Positions 1 to 7,282 of a stretch of 20,220 bases of DNA are shown in pieces. This DNA comes from Opitutaceae bacterium (lineage in GTDB: Bacteria > Verrucomicrobiota > Verrucomicrobiia > Opitutales > Opitutaceae). Each line of letters begins with the position of its first letter. Positions within the stretch are counted from its first letter, which is position 1. A program made the position numbers and the translations under genes. The DNA is taken from contig RGAX01000025.1 in assembly GCA_009919985.1 (NCBI GenBank), positions 1 to 20,220 on the forward strand. Reading direction: 5' to 3'. The notes under the pieces were generated by a model. That model did no database searches. It worked only from the letters and a program-made list of their open reading frames with translations, and was not told where the DNA came from.

Positions 1-144
1 CAGCTCGGCTGCGGTCGCATGGAATGGTCCGTCCTCGACTGGAACCAACCCGCCATAGACTTTTACGAAGCCCTCGGCGCGGAACGCAAAACCGAGTGGA
101 CCATTTGCCGCCTCACTGGCCCCGCTCTCGCCCGCTATGCCTGA
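1..144 (+). CDS. GNAT-family N-acetyltransferase, C-terminal end only
   Basis: Frame +1 is open from the window edge to a TGA at 142-144, giving 47 residues. The segment GRMEWSVLDWNQPAIDFYEA followed by LGAERKTEWTICRLTG is the typical C-terminal part of a GNAT acetyltransferase of the diamine acetyltransferase (SSAT)-like group: the W-x-V-LDWN-x-PAI-x-FY-x-x-LGA motif forms the last acetyl-CoA-contacting helix and strand, and the EWT-x-x-RLTG end is also typical. In the family this enzyme moves an acetyl group from acetyl-CoA to an amine. The substrate cannot be told from this end, and the N-terminus and start lie outside the window. It ends 93 bases before the next gene on the same strand; nothing notable was seen in that gap. 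Confidence 0.85.
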   Translation, partial: QLGCGRMEWSVLDWNQPAIDFYEALGAERKTEWTICRLTGPALARYA

Positions 145-237
145 GCCCCGAGCGAAACGCTTGCCCTTTATTCATTATCTTTACCCCTTCTCTGTCATCG
201 TGGCCCCGCTTCCCTACTTACCGTTCCAACCTAGAGC

Positions 238-1005
238 ATGAGCGCTCCGGTCATCTGCTTCGGCCAACAACCCTGCGGTTTCTTCCCGCGGCGTTTCCTG
301 TACGCTAAATTTGCCAGCGCGCGGAAACTCCAAGCCGAGATCGGCGGCGAGATCGTCTTTTTTTATCACGACAGCGACCACGACCCACGTGAGACCCAGA
401 CCACCCTGCGCCACCGCAAGACCGATGAGCCCCTCACTTTTAACTTCACCTTTATCAACAAAACCCAGCGCAAGTTCTCCCCTCTCTACGCGAAAAAAAT
501 CCCCGTCGGCTGGCGCGACCAGACAGCCCGCCAACTCCCTGCCTACATCGCGCCCCACCACGTCGAAGCCTTCAAAGCCATCGTCGCCGATACCGTCGCC
601 GAGTTCTGCCTCGAGATGTACCGCGCCATGGGCCTACTCGAAGGAATCCGCATCGTCCGCTCTAGCGATCCCGCATTCCGCCGCGCCGCCTGCCCGATCA
701 CAGATTTTTTTGTCGATGTCCCCCACGAAGGTGAAATCGTTCGCGCCCGCCACACCTCCGAAGGCACCCTCCAACTTCACGAGGGCGGTAACTCGTTTAT
801 CACGCTATCAGGCGCTCCCTTTGACGCCGCGCAAATCAGTCCCTCACGCGATAGCCGCCTTCGCTGGATGCAATCCGTGATCCACTGCTCGCACTACATC
901 GCTGGCGCCGGTGAACAAGCCTACCTCAACCCCGCCGACGCCCCCGAAATAACCTTCGTCACCCGCGACGCCATCGATCGATCCGACGAAGCCTATGCCG
1001 AATGA
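238..1005 (+). CDS. Compact BshC-like protein (putative bacillithiol cysteine-adding enzyme)
   Basis: This 255-residue protein has no signal peptide and is probably cytosolic. Three stretches resemble the Rossmann core of BshC, which adds cysteine to GlcN-malate in the last step of bacillithiol synthesis. They are a GQQ motif followed by GFF-x-x-RFLYAKFASARKL (residues 9-31, compare TGQQ-x-G-x-x-GPLY-x-x-YKA in BshC), an acidic/His motif YHDSDHD (43-49, compare W-x-ASEDHDF), and SPSRDSRLRWMQ leading to HYIAGAGEQAYL (201-230, compare SP-x-x-LLRP-x-x-Q leading to AYIGGPGELAY). The usual BshC is about 540 residues with a C-terminal coiled coil; here that half and much of the connecting sequence are absent, yet the ORF ends cleanly. 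It lies just before bshB1 and bshA on the same strand, which supports the call. The ATG at 238 is the first plausible start; there is no Shine-Dalgarno sequence. The assignment rests on remembered motifs and context; enzyme activity is inference. Confidence 0.65.
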   Translation: MSAPVICFGQQPCGFFPRRFLYAKFASARKLQAEIGGEIVFFYHDSDHDPRETQTTLRHRKTDEPLTFNFTFINKTQRKFSPLYAKKIPVGWRDQTARQLPAYIAPHHVEAFKAIVADTVAEFCLEMYRAMGLLEGIRIVRSSDPAFRRAACPITDFFVDVPHEGEIVRARHTSEGTLQLHEGGNSFITLSGAPFDAAQISPSRDSRLRWMQSVIHCSHYIAGAGEQAYLNPADAPEITFVTRDAIDRSDEAYAE

Positions 1006-1066
1006 GTTACCGCCCGCGCTACGCCATCACACCGCCAAGCGTAAGCGCAAAAACTAGTATCAGCTA

Positions 1067-1088
1067 ATAGGTGACTCCTTTAACCTAT
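1067..1088 (+). promoter_or_regulatory. Inverted repeat in the gap before bshB1
   Basis: ATAGGT (1067-1072) and ACCTAT (1083-1088) are perfect inverted copies separated by 10 bases. They are enclosed by a longer-range complementary pair, AGCGTAA (1038-1044) and TTACGCT (1107-1113). The 158-base gap between the BshC-like gene and bshB1 could therefore form a nested RNA stem or hold an operator. The bases show the repeats; a regulatory role is inference, and short inverted repeats of this size also arise by chance. Confidence 0.25.
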
Positions 1089-1143
1089 CAATCGGAGGGC
1101 CGACATTTACGCTGCCTACGCGTTGGATCGACTTCCACGGTTA

Positions 1144-1157
1144 AAACTACTTAGTTT
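1144..1157 (+). promoter_or_regulatory. Palindrome just upstream of the bshB1 start
   Basis: AAACTA (1144-1149) and TAGTTT (1152-1157) are inverted copies with a 2-base spacer. The spacer is too short for an RNA hairpin but fits a site for a dimeric DNA-binding protein. It ends 6 bases before the GTG start of bshB1, in the place where a Shine-Dalgarno sequence would be expected. It is an operator candidate only. Confidence 0.25.
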
Positions 1158-1163
1158 CTTGTC

Positions 1164-1886
1164 GTGCCCTCTGCTGAATCCTCGCTCTCTGCTCTCCTTG
1201 CCTTCGGCGCCCACCCGGACGATATCGAATTTGGCGCCGGCGGCATCATTGCCCTCGAAACCGCCGCCGGTCGTCCGGTACATTTTGTTGTCTGCTCCAA
1301 AGGCGAAGCCGGTACCCACGGCACCCCTGCCCAACGCGCCGCCGAAGCCGAAAAAGCTGCCGCCCTTCTCGGTGCGACCCTCGAATTTATCGACCTCGGC
1401 GGCGACGCCCACTTCGTTCCTTCGCTCGCGCACTCGATCACCATCGCCGCAATCATTCGTCGAGTCTGCCCGAGCCTTGTACTCGCCCCCACCATCAACG
1501 AAAATCAACACCCCGATCACGCCGTTCTCGGAAAAATCGTACGTAATGCCGCCCGCCTCGCCCGCTACGGAGGCCTAGCCGAATTACGCGCTATGCCCGC
1601 GCACGCGATCAATACCCTGCTACACTACGCGATCACCTCTGACGCCGAGGCCCTCGACGCATCTCCTGTGCTCGTTGACGTATCCAGCGTGGTTTCCACT
1701 TGGACCGCCGCGATGACCGCCCACGCCTCGCAAGCCGCCACGCGTGACTACGTCGAACTCCAACTGACCCGTGCACGCTTCCACGGCCTCCGTGCCGGCG
1801 TCGCTCAAGCCATCCCGCTCTGGCCCGCCGATCCGCTAGTCGTTAACTCCCTGGCCTCGCTGAGCCACACCGCACGCCGCTTCTAA
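1164..1886 (+). CDS. bshB1: Bacillithiol biosynthesis deacetylase BshB1 (LmbE/PIG-L family)
   Basis: The 240-residue product is a zinc-dependent N-deacetylase of the PIG-L/LmbE fold. It has the family zinc motif AHPDD at residues 16-20, followed by IEFGAGG, and the second motif HPDH at 116-119; these supply the metal ligands and the catalytic aspartate. BshB1 removes the acetyl group from GlcNAc-malate to give GlcN-malate, the second step of bacillithiol synthesis. Family length is about 230-240 residues, so the gene is full length. The start is a GTG at 1164 placed directly before the first conserved strand; no earlier ATG fits. Only 4 bases separate its stop from the bshA start, so the two are certainly co-transcribed. 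The bshA neighbour supports the B1 subtype over other PIG-L deacetylases such as MshB-like or LmbE enzymes. Confidence 0.9.
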   Translation: MPSAESSLSALLAFGAHPDDIEFGAGGIIALETAAGRPVHFVVCSKGEAGTHGTPAQRAAEAEKAAALLGATLEFIDLGGDAHFVPSLAHSITIAAIIRRVCPSLVLAPTINENQHPDHAVLGKIVRNAARLARYGGLAELRAMPAHAINTLLHYAITSDAEALDASPVLVDVSSVVSTWTAAMTAHASQAATRDYVELQLTRARFHGLRAGVAQAIPLWPADPLVVNSLASLSHTARRF

Positions 1887-1890
1887 GATT

Positions 1891-3018
1891 ATGGCCGATT
1901 CAGCCTCGCTCAAAATCGGCATCACCTGCTACCCGAGCGTCGGTGGCAGCGGCATCCTCGCCACGACTCTCGGTGAAGAACTTGCCGCCCTCGGCCACGA
2001 GATTCACTTCATTAGCTACGAGCGCCCCTTTCGCCTGCCCTCCGACACTGCGCGCATCTACTTTCATCCCGTCGAGATCAACAGCTACGGCCTGTTCAAA
2101 TATCCCGATTACACGCTGCCGCTTTCAGTTAAACTCGCCGAAGTTTCCCGAGACCACGGTCTCGATCTCATCCACGCGCACTACGCCGTGCCGCACGCGA
2201 CCGCTGCACTCCTCGCACGCGACATGCTCCCCGAGCACCGGCGCCCAAAAGTCGTCACCACGCTCCACGGCACCGATACTACCCTGCTCGGCCGCGACGC
2301 CGGCTACGGCCCTGCCATACGCCACGCTCTCGAAGCCGCCGACGGAGTGACCACCGTCTCGGCATTTCTGCGAGCGGAAACGCAACGTCTCATCGGCGTC
2401 AAACGCCCGATCGAGGTCATCCATAATTTCTTCACGCCCCGCCTCGGCGTCGCCGACGACCAGTTTCTCCTCTTTCATTCGTCGAATCTGCGCCCCGTGA
2501 AACGCGTCGATCTGGTCCTCGCCGCGTTCGCGCAAGTCGAACCCCACACCAGCAAATTACTCATCCTAGCCGGTGGCGATTTCAGCGCCTTCCAGGCCGA
2601 CGTCGTACGTCTTGGCCTCACCGATCGCGTGATCGTCCGCGAAAATATTACCGCCATCGAAGATTACCTCCAAGCCGTCGACCTCGGCCTCTTCGCTTCC
2701 GAGAGCGAAAGTTTTTGCCTAAGCATCCTCGAAGCCATGGCCTTCGCGTGCCCGAGCGTTTCGACCTCAGTCGGTGGCATCCCCGAAGTCATCGCCGATG
2801 GCGAATCCGGCTTGCTTACGCCCGTGGGTGATCCCCGCGCGCTAGCCGCCGCCGCTACCGCGCTCCTCGCCGACCCCGCACGCCGCGCCCGCCTAGGCGC
2901 CGCAGCAGAACTCCGCGCCCGCGAAAAATTTTCTGCCCCGATCATCGTCGAACGTTACCTCAACTTCTATCATGCGGTCTGTGGCGCCGGCACCCTGCGT
3001 GACGGCGCGGGCTTGTAA
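1891..3018 (+). CDS. bshA: N-acetyl-alpha-D-glucosaminyl L-malate synthase BshA
   Basis: This is a 375-residue GT4 (GT-B fold) glycosyltransferase, full length for BshA. It joins UDP-GlcNAc and L-malate to form GlcNAc-malate, the first committed step of bacillithiol synthesis. The N-terminal signature KIGITCYPSVGGSGILAT (residues 8-25) with the following HFISYERPFRL is specific to BshA within GT4. The HGTDTTLLG stretch (126-134), the FHSSNLRPVKRV sugar-nucleotide region (195-206) and the E-x7-E motif at E273-E281 (ESFCLSILE) complete the active site. It follows bshB1 by 4 bases. The order bshB1-bshA, with a BshC-like gene before them, resembles bacillithiol loci of other phyla. There is no Shine-Dalgarno sequence, so translation may be coupled to bshB1. 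Confidence 0.95.
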   Translation: MADSASLKIGITCYPSVGGSGILATTLGEELAALGHEIHFISYERPFRLPSDTARIYFHPVEINSYGLFKYPDYTLPLSVKLAEVSRDHGLDLIHAHYAVPHATAALLARDMLPEHRRPKVVTTLHGTDTTLLGRDAGYGPAIRHALEAADGVTTVSAFLRAETQRLIGVKRPIEVIHNFFTPRLGVADDQFLLFHSSNLRPVKRVDLVLAAFAQVEPHTSKLLILAGGDFSAFQADVVRLGLTDRVIVRENITAIEDYLQAVDLGLFASESESFCLSILEAMAFACPSVSTSVGGIPEVIADGESGLLTPVGDPRALAAAATALLADPARRARLGAAAELRAREKFSAPIIVERYLNFYHAVCGAGTLRDGAGL

Positions 3019-3044
3019 ATACCCGGCGGCGCTCGCACGGAGCC

Positions 3045-3075
3045 AAGACTTCCGCAAAGGCTAGCGAAGAGTCTT
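3045..3075. terminator. Possible hairpin between convergent genes
   Basis: AAGACT (3045-3050) pairs with AGTCTT (3070-3075), with an inner CGC (3053-3055) and GCG (3064-3066) pairing. The hairpin lies between the convergent ends of bshA and the cytochrome c gene and overlaps the last codons of the latter. Neither strand shows a run of T after it, so if it ends transcription it is not a textbook intrinsic terminator. Confidence 0.3.
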
Positions 3076-5769
3076 GATGAAAAGAATCAAAGACTCGACC
3101 TGCGCCTCCGATAATACTCCGGCGTAACTCGGCATCGCGTATTCACCTTTCTCAAAACCGGCCGCGATTTTTGCGGTGGGCTGAAGTATCGATTCGCGCA
3201 CATAAGCCTCGTCGACGGTGATATCACTGGGTTTGCCCGCGACGAACACTGGCCGGCGGCGCCCAAAAAGTCCGCGCCACGTCGGCCCGGATTTGTCGAC
3301 GACCTTATCCTCCGCCGCATGACACGCGACGCAGCCGAAAAGTTGCGCGAGTCGTTTTCCTTCATCGGCGCTGATGAGTTCCTGCGCCGCAGCGACGGCG
3401 GCACGCGGCGTGAGATCGACCATGATTTCACCAAAGCCCTCAGACTTGGGATTAAAATGCGCGAGCGCGTAAGGCGTCGTGTAAGCGTTTTCAGCAAAGG
3501 TCGCTCCGGCCGCGGTGGCGAGCGACCATCCCACGCGCAACTGCATCACCGGTTTCATCCCGGGCACGGCCACAAACACGCTGCGTCTGTCCTCCGAAAG
3601 ATACGCTGCGCTCGCCGGCCACGCATCCTGCCCGGGAGTGCCGTCGGACTTGTATTGGGGGGAGCCATACTTGTAAGTGCGTTGGTAATCCCAAGTCTGG
3701 ATCGAATAACTCGCGGGATCGCGGGCACGCACGGGATCAAGCGCGACATCAAATCGCAGCAACACACCTTGATCCATGGGAACGACTTCACGCGGAAGTG
3801 TCACGGGGGCGCCGGTGAAGCGAATACGACCAATTCCAGATAGAGCGTCATTCACGTTACCCCAGCCGATCACCTGAAAACCCGCGAGGTAAAGCTGGCC
3901 GTCGGCGGGGTTCACTGCGCCATTTAATGGCGTGAAATCAAAAGCCCGCGTCACGCTGATCACCGCGGCTTGGGGCTGCGCTACACGCTCGTTGAAACGC
4001 ACGACGAAAAGCTCGGGGCGATTAAAACCGATATGGACCATCGCGTCGTTGAGTGGCCCGAGTTTCGCATCGAAGAGCCACACTTGAGAGAGCGCCGAGG
4101 CGTTCACCGGATGGGGCAACCACGTCAGCGGCTCAGCGATTGGCGCCGGATATTTTTCCTTGGGCAGGAAATCAGCAAGGAAGCCGTAGAACTGGCCGTC
4201 GCGTACTATGTGCAACGGCGTCGAGGGGATGTATTGTCCTTGTTGGTCGCTCGCCGTCACAAGACCCGTGCGAAGATTCACCCCGATATTGGGCTGGCGA
4301 AAACCGTAGCCGAGCACCGTCGAGCTGCGTCCATCCGCAGCGATGCGCAGGACGCTGCCGTTGTGTTTGCCGAGCGTCGTCGCTTGCTGGCCGCCCTTGG
4401 CGATCACGAATTCGCCGTGCGGCGCGAGCCGAAGCGTGGAGGGAAATTCGCGCAAGTCTGCCGTTTGCGCAAAGGCGTTAGAAAATAATTCATGCACGTC
4501 GGCCTCGCCGTCACCGTCCGTGTCGCGCAATCGCCAAATGCCATTGCGATCAAACACGTAAATCTGCCCATCGCGAATCGCGACCGACATCGGTTCGTGC
4601 AAGCCCGAGGCAAACCGCCGCCACTGCACCACGGGGGGGGCATCGTGGAGCCCACGCGCGAGCCAGACATCGCCATCAATCGTTACCACAACCGCGGTGC
4701 CGTCCGGCAGAAACTGAATATCAGCGGGACGCACTCGACGTTGCCACGGGTTGTTGACGGGCAATGTCACGGTATCAACGACGTATGCTTCGGGCGCGTT
4801 AGAGAGTTTCAGCGTAGTTATCACCTCCTGTGGCCAACGCGTCATTGGGACCGCGGACAATGAAGCCGCGAAAGGCGCCGCCCTATCATCCGTCGCCAAG
4901 GCTCCGTCTCCGGCCGTCAGATAAACGGTGAAATTCGTGGTTTCAGAGTGTGCGCGCACGCGCACGTGCCACGTGCCGTTGGCCTCGGCGAGGGCCGCGA
5001 CGCCGGTAGCTTTCGCGTCATTTTTTAGAGCGAAGGAAACCTCTGGGGCTTTTTTTCCCAAGACCAGCCACTGCGCGCTACGTGAGGGGGCGACGGCAAA
5101 AGTCCGAGCGATAATTGGCCCACGCGGACCGGCCGTAACATTCCAGCTCTCGCGCACACCGGCACCGCCGACCGTGTATTCTAAGACGACGCCCTTGCCG
5201 ACCAAACGCAGCGCCTCGAAACGTCCCTGCGTCACCGCGATTGGCCCGCGCCCGACTTCTTCGGAGCTGGGCGCGGGTTCACGTGGATCGCTGAGGGAGA
5301 TGCCATCGCCCGTTTGCCAGCCGGGATAAATTCCGTTGGCCGACCAGAGTTTCCCGTCGGGCTCGGACAACGCTTTTTGACCAGCCGGTGGCTTACGCGT
5401 GGGATCTTGATAGGAGCCCATGGCGAGCGCCTTGTCGGTGACACCTCGGCCACGCCAGACCGCAGCCACGCGCAACAAATCGGGATCGAAACACGCCCAG
5501 CAATCTTGCCCGAGATTGAGCACGATACCGCGGGGCGTGAGATTATCGGTCGGAAACGTGGCTCCGGCTTTTCGGGCATCGAGCACCGAAGAGAAGAAAG
5601 GAAAATTCGTTTCCACCCAAGGGGCGACCTGAGCGGAGGGCGGACCAGATTTCTTTTTTATTTCCGCCGCTAAGACCGAACCGCCGACCACGCCGAGCAT
5701 GAGGGTGATACGCAATCCGAGACGAGCGCGACGCTGGCGAAAAAGAGATGAAAGGGGAAATGGGGTCAT
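3061..5769 (-). CDS. Secreted DUF6797-like beta-propeller protein with C-terminal cytochrome c domain
   Basis: The 902-residue product has a cationic, hydrophobic export signal (about residues 15-36). An N-terminal module follows (about 50-330) that resembles the DUF6797 domain of Verrucomicrobia and Planctomycetes and contains a CWACFDPDLLR stretch. Next is an NHL/PQQ-like beta-propeller (about 340-640; for example DIQFLPDGT, a DTDGDGEAD calcium-loop-like motif, GFRQPNIG). The C-terminal cytochrome c has CVACH at 813-817 and a likely Met ligand at 879 (AMPSY). That domain, with WRGLFGR and Y-x-RESIL-x-P, looks like the cytochrome c tail of CoxB. Such proteins are thought to act in the periplasm as dehydrogenase-like or substrate-binding proteins with electron transfer, but no substrate is known for this architecture. 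The gene stands alone, convergent with bshA and divergent from the MFS gene. An in-frame G8 run at 4633-4640 is a slippage-prone site. Confidence 0.8.
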   Translation of the reverse strand: MTPFPLSSLFRQRRARLGLRITLMLGVVGGSVLAAEIKKKSGPPSAQVAPWVETNFPFFSSVLDARKAGATFPTDNLTPRGIVLNLGQDCWACFDPDLLRVAAVWRGRGVTDKALAMGSYQDPTRKPPAGQKALSEPDGKLWSANGIYPGWQTGDGISLSDPREPAPSSEEVGRGPIAVTQGRFEALRLVGKGVVLEYTVGGAGVRESWNVTAGPRGPIIARTFAVAPSRSAQWLVLGKKAPEVSFALKNDAKATGVAALAEANGTWHVRVRAHSETTNFTVYLTAGDGALATDDRAAPFAASLSAVPMTRWPQEVITTLKLSNAPEAYVVDTVTLPVNNPWQRRVRPADIQFLPDGTAVVVTIDGDVWLARGLHDAPPVVQWRRFASGLHEPMSVAIRDGQIYVFDRNGIWRLRDTDGDGEADVHELFSNAFAQTADLREFPSTLRLAPHGEFVIAKGGQQATTLGKHNGSVLRIAADGRSSTVLGYGFRQPNIGVNLRTGLVTASDQQGQYIPSTPLHIVRDGQFYGFLADFLPKEKYPAPIAEPLTWLPHPVNASALSQVWLFDAKLGPLNDAMVHIGFNRPELFVVRFNERVAQPQAAVISVTRAFDFTPLNGAVNPADGQLYLAGFQVIGWGNVNDALSGIGRIRFTGAPVTLPREVVPMDQGVLLRFDVALDPVRARDPASYSIQTWDYQRTYKYGSPQYKSDGTPGQDAWPASAAYLSEDRRSVFVAVPGMKPVMQLRVGWSLATAAGATFAENAYTTPYALAHFNPKSEGFGEIMVDLTPRAAVAAAQELISADEGKRLAQLFGCVACHAAEDKVVDKSGPTWRGLFGRRRPVFVAGKPSDITVDEAYVRESILQPTAKIAAGFEKGEYAMPSYAGVLSEAQVESLILFIKTLR

Positions 5770-5786
5770 AGAGGCGAGCCGTTGCT

Positions 5787-5798
5787 AACAGTCCTGTT
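5787..5798 (-). promoter_or_regulatory. Small palindrome upstream of the cytochrome c gene
   Basis: AACAG (5787-5791) and CTGTT (5794-5798) form an inverted repeat with a 2-base spacer, about 18 bases upstream of the ATG at 5769. It is operator-like in size and place but short; function is unknown. Confidence 0.15.
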
Positions 5799-5927
5799 GG
5801 GGTAAACGAAAAACCTGTCTAACCACGATGAATATCCCGAGCGCGGGAGGGCGAGAAAGTAAATGCATTCTTCTGCTAAAAAATGGCGCTCGATCGACTT
5901 AATTTTGAAACCTTCCAGTGCATTGAC

Positions 5928-5946
5928 CTAGATGCCTTTAATCTAG
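5928..5946 (+). promoter_or_regulatory. Inverted repeat upstream of the MFS transporter
   Basis: CTAGAT (5928-5933) and ATCTAG (5941-5946) are perfect inverted copies with a 7-base spacer, lying 38 bases before the preferred ATG at 5985 in an AT-rich stretch. The region 5770-5984 is the divergent control region for the cytochrome c gene and the transporter, so an operator here is plausible. It is unproven. Confidence 0.3.
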
Positions 5947-5984
5947 CAAATTTATGCCACGCGTCACCCCGAACCGCATTCCCT

Positions 5985-7265
5985 ATGTCCCAAGCCGCTA
6001 TGACCGCCGTAACCTCAAACCCTCCCGACAAGAAACGTCTCTTCGCCGTCCTCGCTGCTGCATTTTTTGGCTGGATGTTTGATGGGATGGAAATGGGGCT
6101 GTTTCCACTCATCGCTCGGCCCGCGCTACTTCAGATGCAACAGGCCCATGGGCTGACATTGAATGACGCTTTTGTGGCGCAGTGGATGGGCTACGCTACA
6201 GCGGCGTTTCTTCTCGGTGCGGCCGGCGGCGGTGTGGTGTTTGGTTGGCTAGGCGACAAGATCGGCCGCGTGCGGGCGATGGCTGCGAGTATTTTGGTCT
6301 ATTCCGTGTTCACCGGCCTGATCTACTTTGCGCAGGAACCGTGGCATCTCTGCGCGTCTCGCTTTGTCGCCGCGCTCGGCATGGGCGGAGAATGGTCGCT
6401 GGGGATAGCATTGGTGATGGAAGTCTGGCCGGAAAAGCACAGGCCACTGATGGCAGGCATCATCGGCGCGGCGGCCAACGTCGGGTTTGCGCTCATCGCG
6501 GTTTTTGCAATTTTCTTCAAGGTCACGATCGATTCGTGGCGCTGGGTCGCGCTGATCGGCGCGGCGCCGGCGATGCTGACGTTTGCCTTCCGCATCTTCG
6601 TGCCAGAATCGGAAAAATGGCACGCCGCGGTGAAATCTAGTCCGGAAAAAATTCAGCCGTTAAAAGAAATCTTCGGGCCGAAACTTTGGCGACACACACT
6701 GATCGCGACTGTATTATCATCCGTTGCGCTGATCGGGACGTGGGGCTCAGTACAATGGCTTCCACTTTGGGCGGACAAAATGGCCGGCGCCGCCGATCCC
6801 TCAGCCAAGGGTTGGACTGGAATGGCTTCTGGGATTGGCGCGGTGATTGGATGTTTGCTCGGAGCGTACGTCGGGCGTTACATTACACGACGGGCAGCGT
6901 ATTTTTTCCTCTGCTTGGGCTCGCTGATCAGTTGCGCAGTGTTGTTCCGCGGGATCGACACGTATGGGCCGGTATTTCTGTCCATGGCGTTCATCGTGGG
7001 CGCATTGACTGCAGCTTTTTACGGATGGTTGCCGCTGTATCTACCGGAGTTATTTCCGACGCGCGTGCGAGCGACCGGCCAAGGACTTTCGTATAACGCC
7101 GGTCGCATTTTGGCCGCCGTCGGTGCGTTACAAATGGGCGCGTTAATGCAGAGTTTTGACGGCAGCTACGCGAAAGCCGGCGCGATCATAACTCTCGTCT
7201 ATGTCTTCGGCTTGGGCCTGATCTGGCTCGCGCCTGAGACCAAGGGTAAACCGCTGCCGGAGTAA
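5985..7265 (+). CDS. MFS transporter (metabolite or sugar:H+ symporter type)
   Basis: From the ATG at 5985 this is a 426-residue major facilitator protein with about 12 membrane segments. Family marks are GWMFDGMEMGLF in helix 1 (residues 29-40), the loop 2-3 motif GWLGDKIGRVRAM (87-99), RFVAALGMGGEWSLG (126-140), the PES motif at the end of the first half (207-209) and PELFPTRVRATGQGLSYNAGR in the second half. These point to the metabolite:H+ symporter/sugar porter-like branch that takes up organic acids or sugars across the inner membrane. An upstream in-frame ATG at 5883 would add 34 residues with no family similarity and would run through the inverted repeat at 5928-5946, so it was not used. 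No Shine-Dalgarno sequence precedes either start. The substrate cannot be told. Confidence 0.88.
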   Translation: MSQAAMTAVTSNPPDKKRLFAVLAAAFFGWMFDGMEMGLFPLIARPALLQMQQAHGLTLNDAFVAQWMGYATAAFLLGAAGGGVVFGWLGDKIGRVRAMAASILVYSVFTGLIYFAQEPWHLCASRFVAALGMGGEWSLGIALVMEVWPEKHRPLMAGIIGAAANVGFALIAVFAIFFKVTIDSWRWVALIGAAPAMLTFAFRIFVPESEKWHAAVKSSPEKIQPLKEIFGPKLWRHTLIATVLSSVALIGTWGSVQWLPLWADKMAGAADPSAKGWTGMASGIGAVIGCLLGAYVGRYITRRAAYFFLCLGSLISCAVLFRGIDTYGPVFLSMAFIVGALTAAFYGWLPLYLPELFPTRVRATGQGLSYNAGRILAAVGALQMGALMQSFDGSYAKAGAIITLVYVFGLGLIWLAPETKGKPLPE

Positions 7266-7268
7266 ACA

Positions 7269-7282
7269 AGTCCTGTCGGACT
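7269..7282. terminator. Hairpin between convergent MFS and AttH-like genes
   Basis: AGTCC (7269-7273), TGTC, GGACT (7278-7282) form a perfect 5-base-pair stem with a 4-base loop. It lies in the 15-base gap between the MFS stop and the AttH-like stop and slightly overlaps the latter. On the minus strand it is followed by TTGTTTA, a short T-rich run, so it may end the ABC-AttH transcript. The stem is short, so support is modest. Confidence 0.35.

Noticed and set aside
1486..1500. Apparent second copy of the palindrome-associated sequence of the AttH gene (shared translated string VGASTR on the minus strand)
   Set aside because: The similarity is a few codons only, lies inside bshB1, and lacks the palindrome; it is chance.
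4633..4640. Run of eight G in the cytochrome c gene as a possible frameshift
   Set aside because: The reading frame continues normally with family-like sequence on both sides, so the run is in frame as given.
3319..5673. Several plus-strand ORFs of 70-174 codons opposite the cytochrome c gene
   Set aside because: They are Arg-rich frames antisense to a well-supported 902-residue gene, with no recognisable domains; they follow from GC-biased codon use.
5901..5940. Sigma-70-like promoter before the MFS gene (TTGAAA or TTGACC boxes)
   Set aside because: A -35-like box is present but no convincing -10 box lies at 16-18 bases, and promoter consensus in this phylum is uncertain.
5883..5984. Longer N-terminus for the MFS transporter
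   Set aside because: The 34 extra residues show no membrane or family features and run through an AT-rich control-like region with an inverted repeat; the ATG at 5985 fits the family start.
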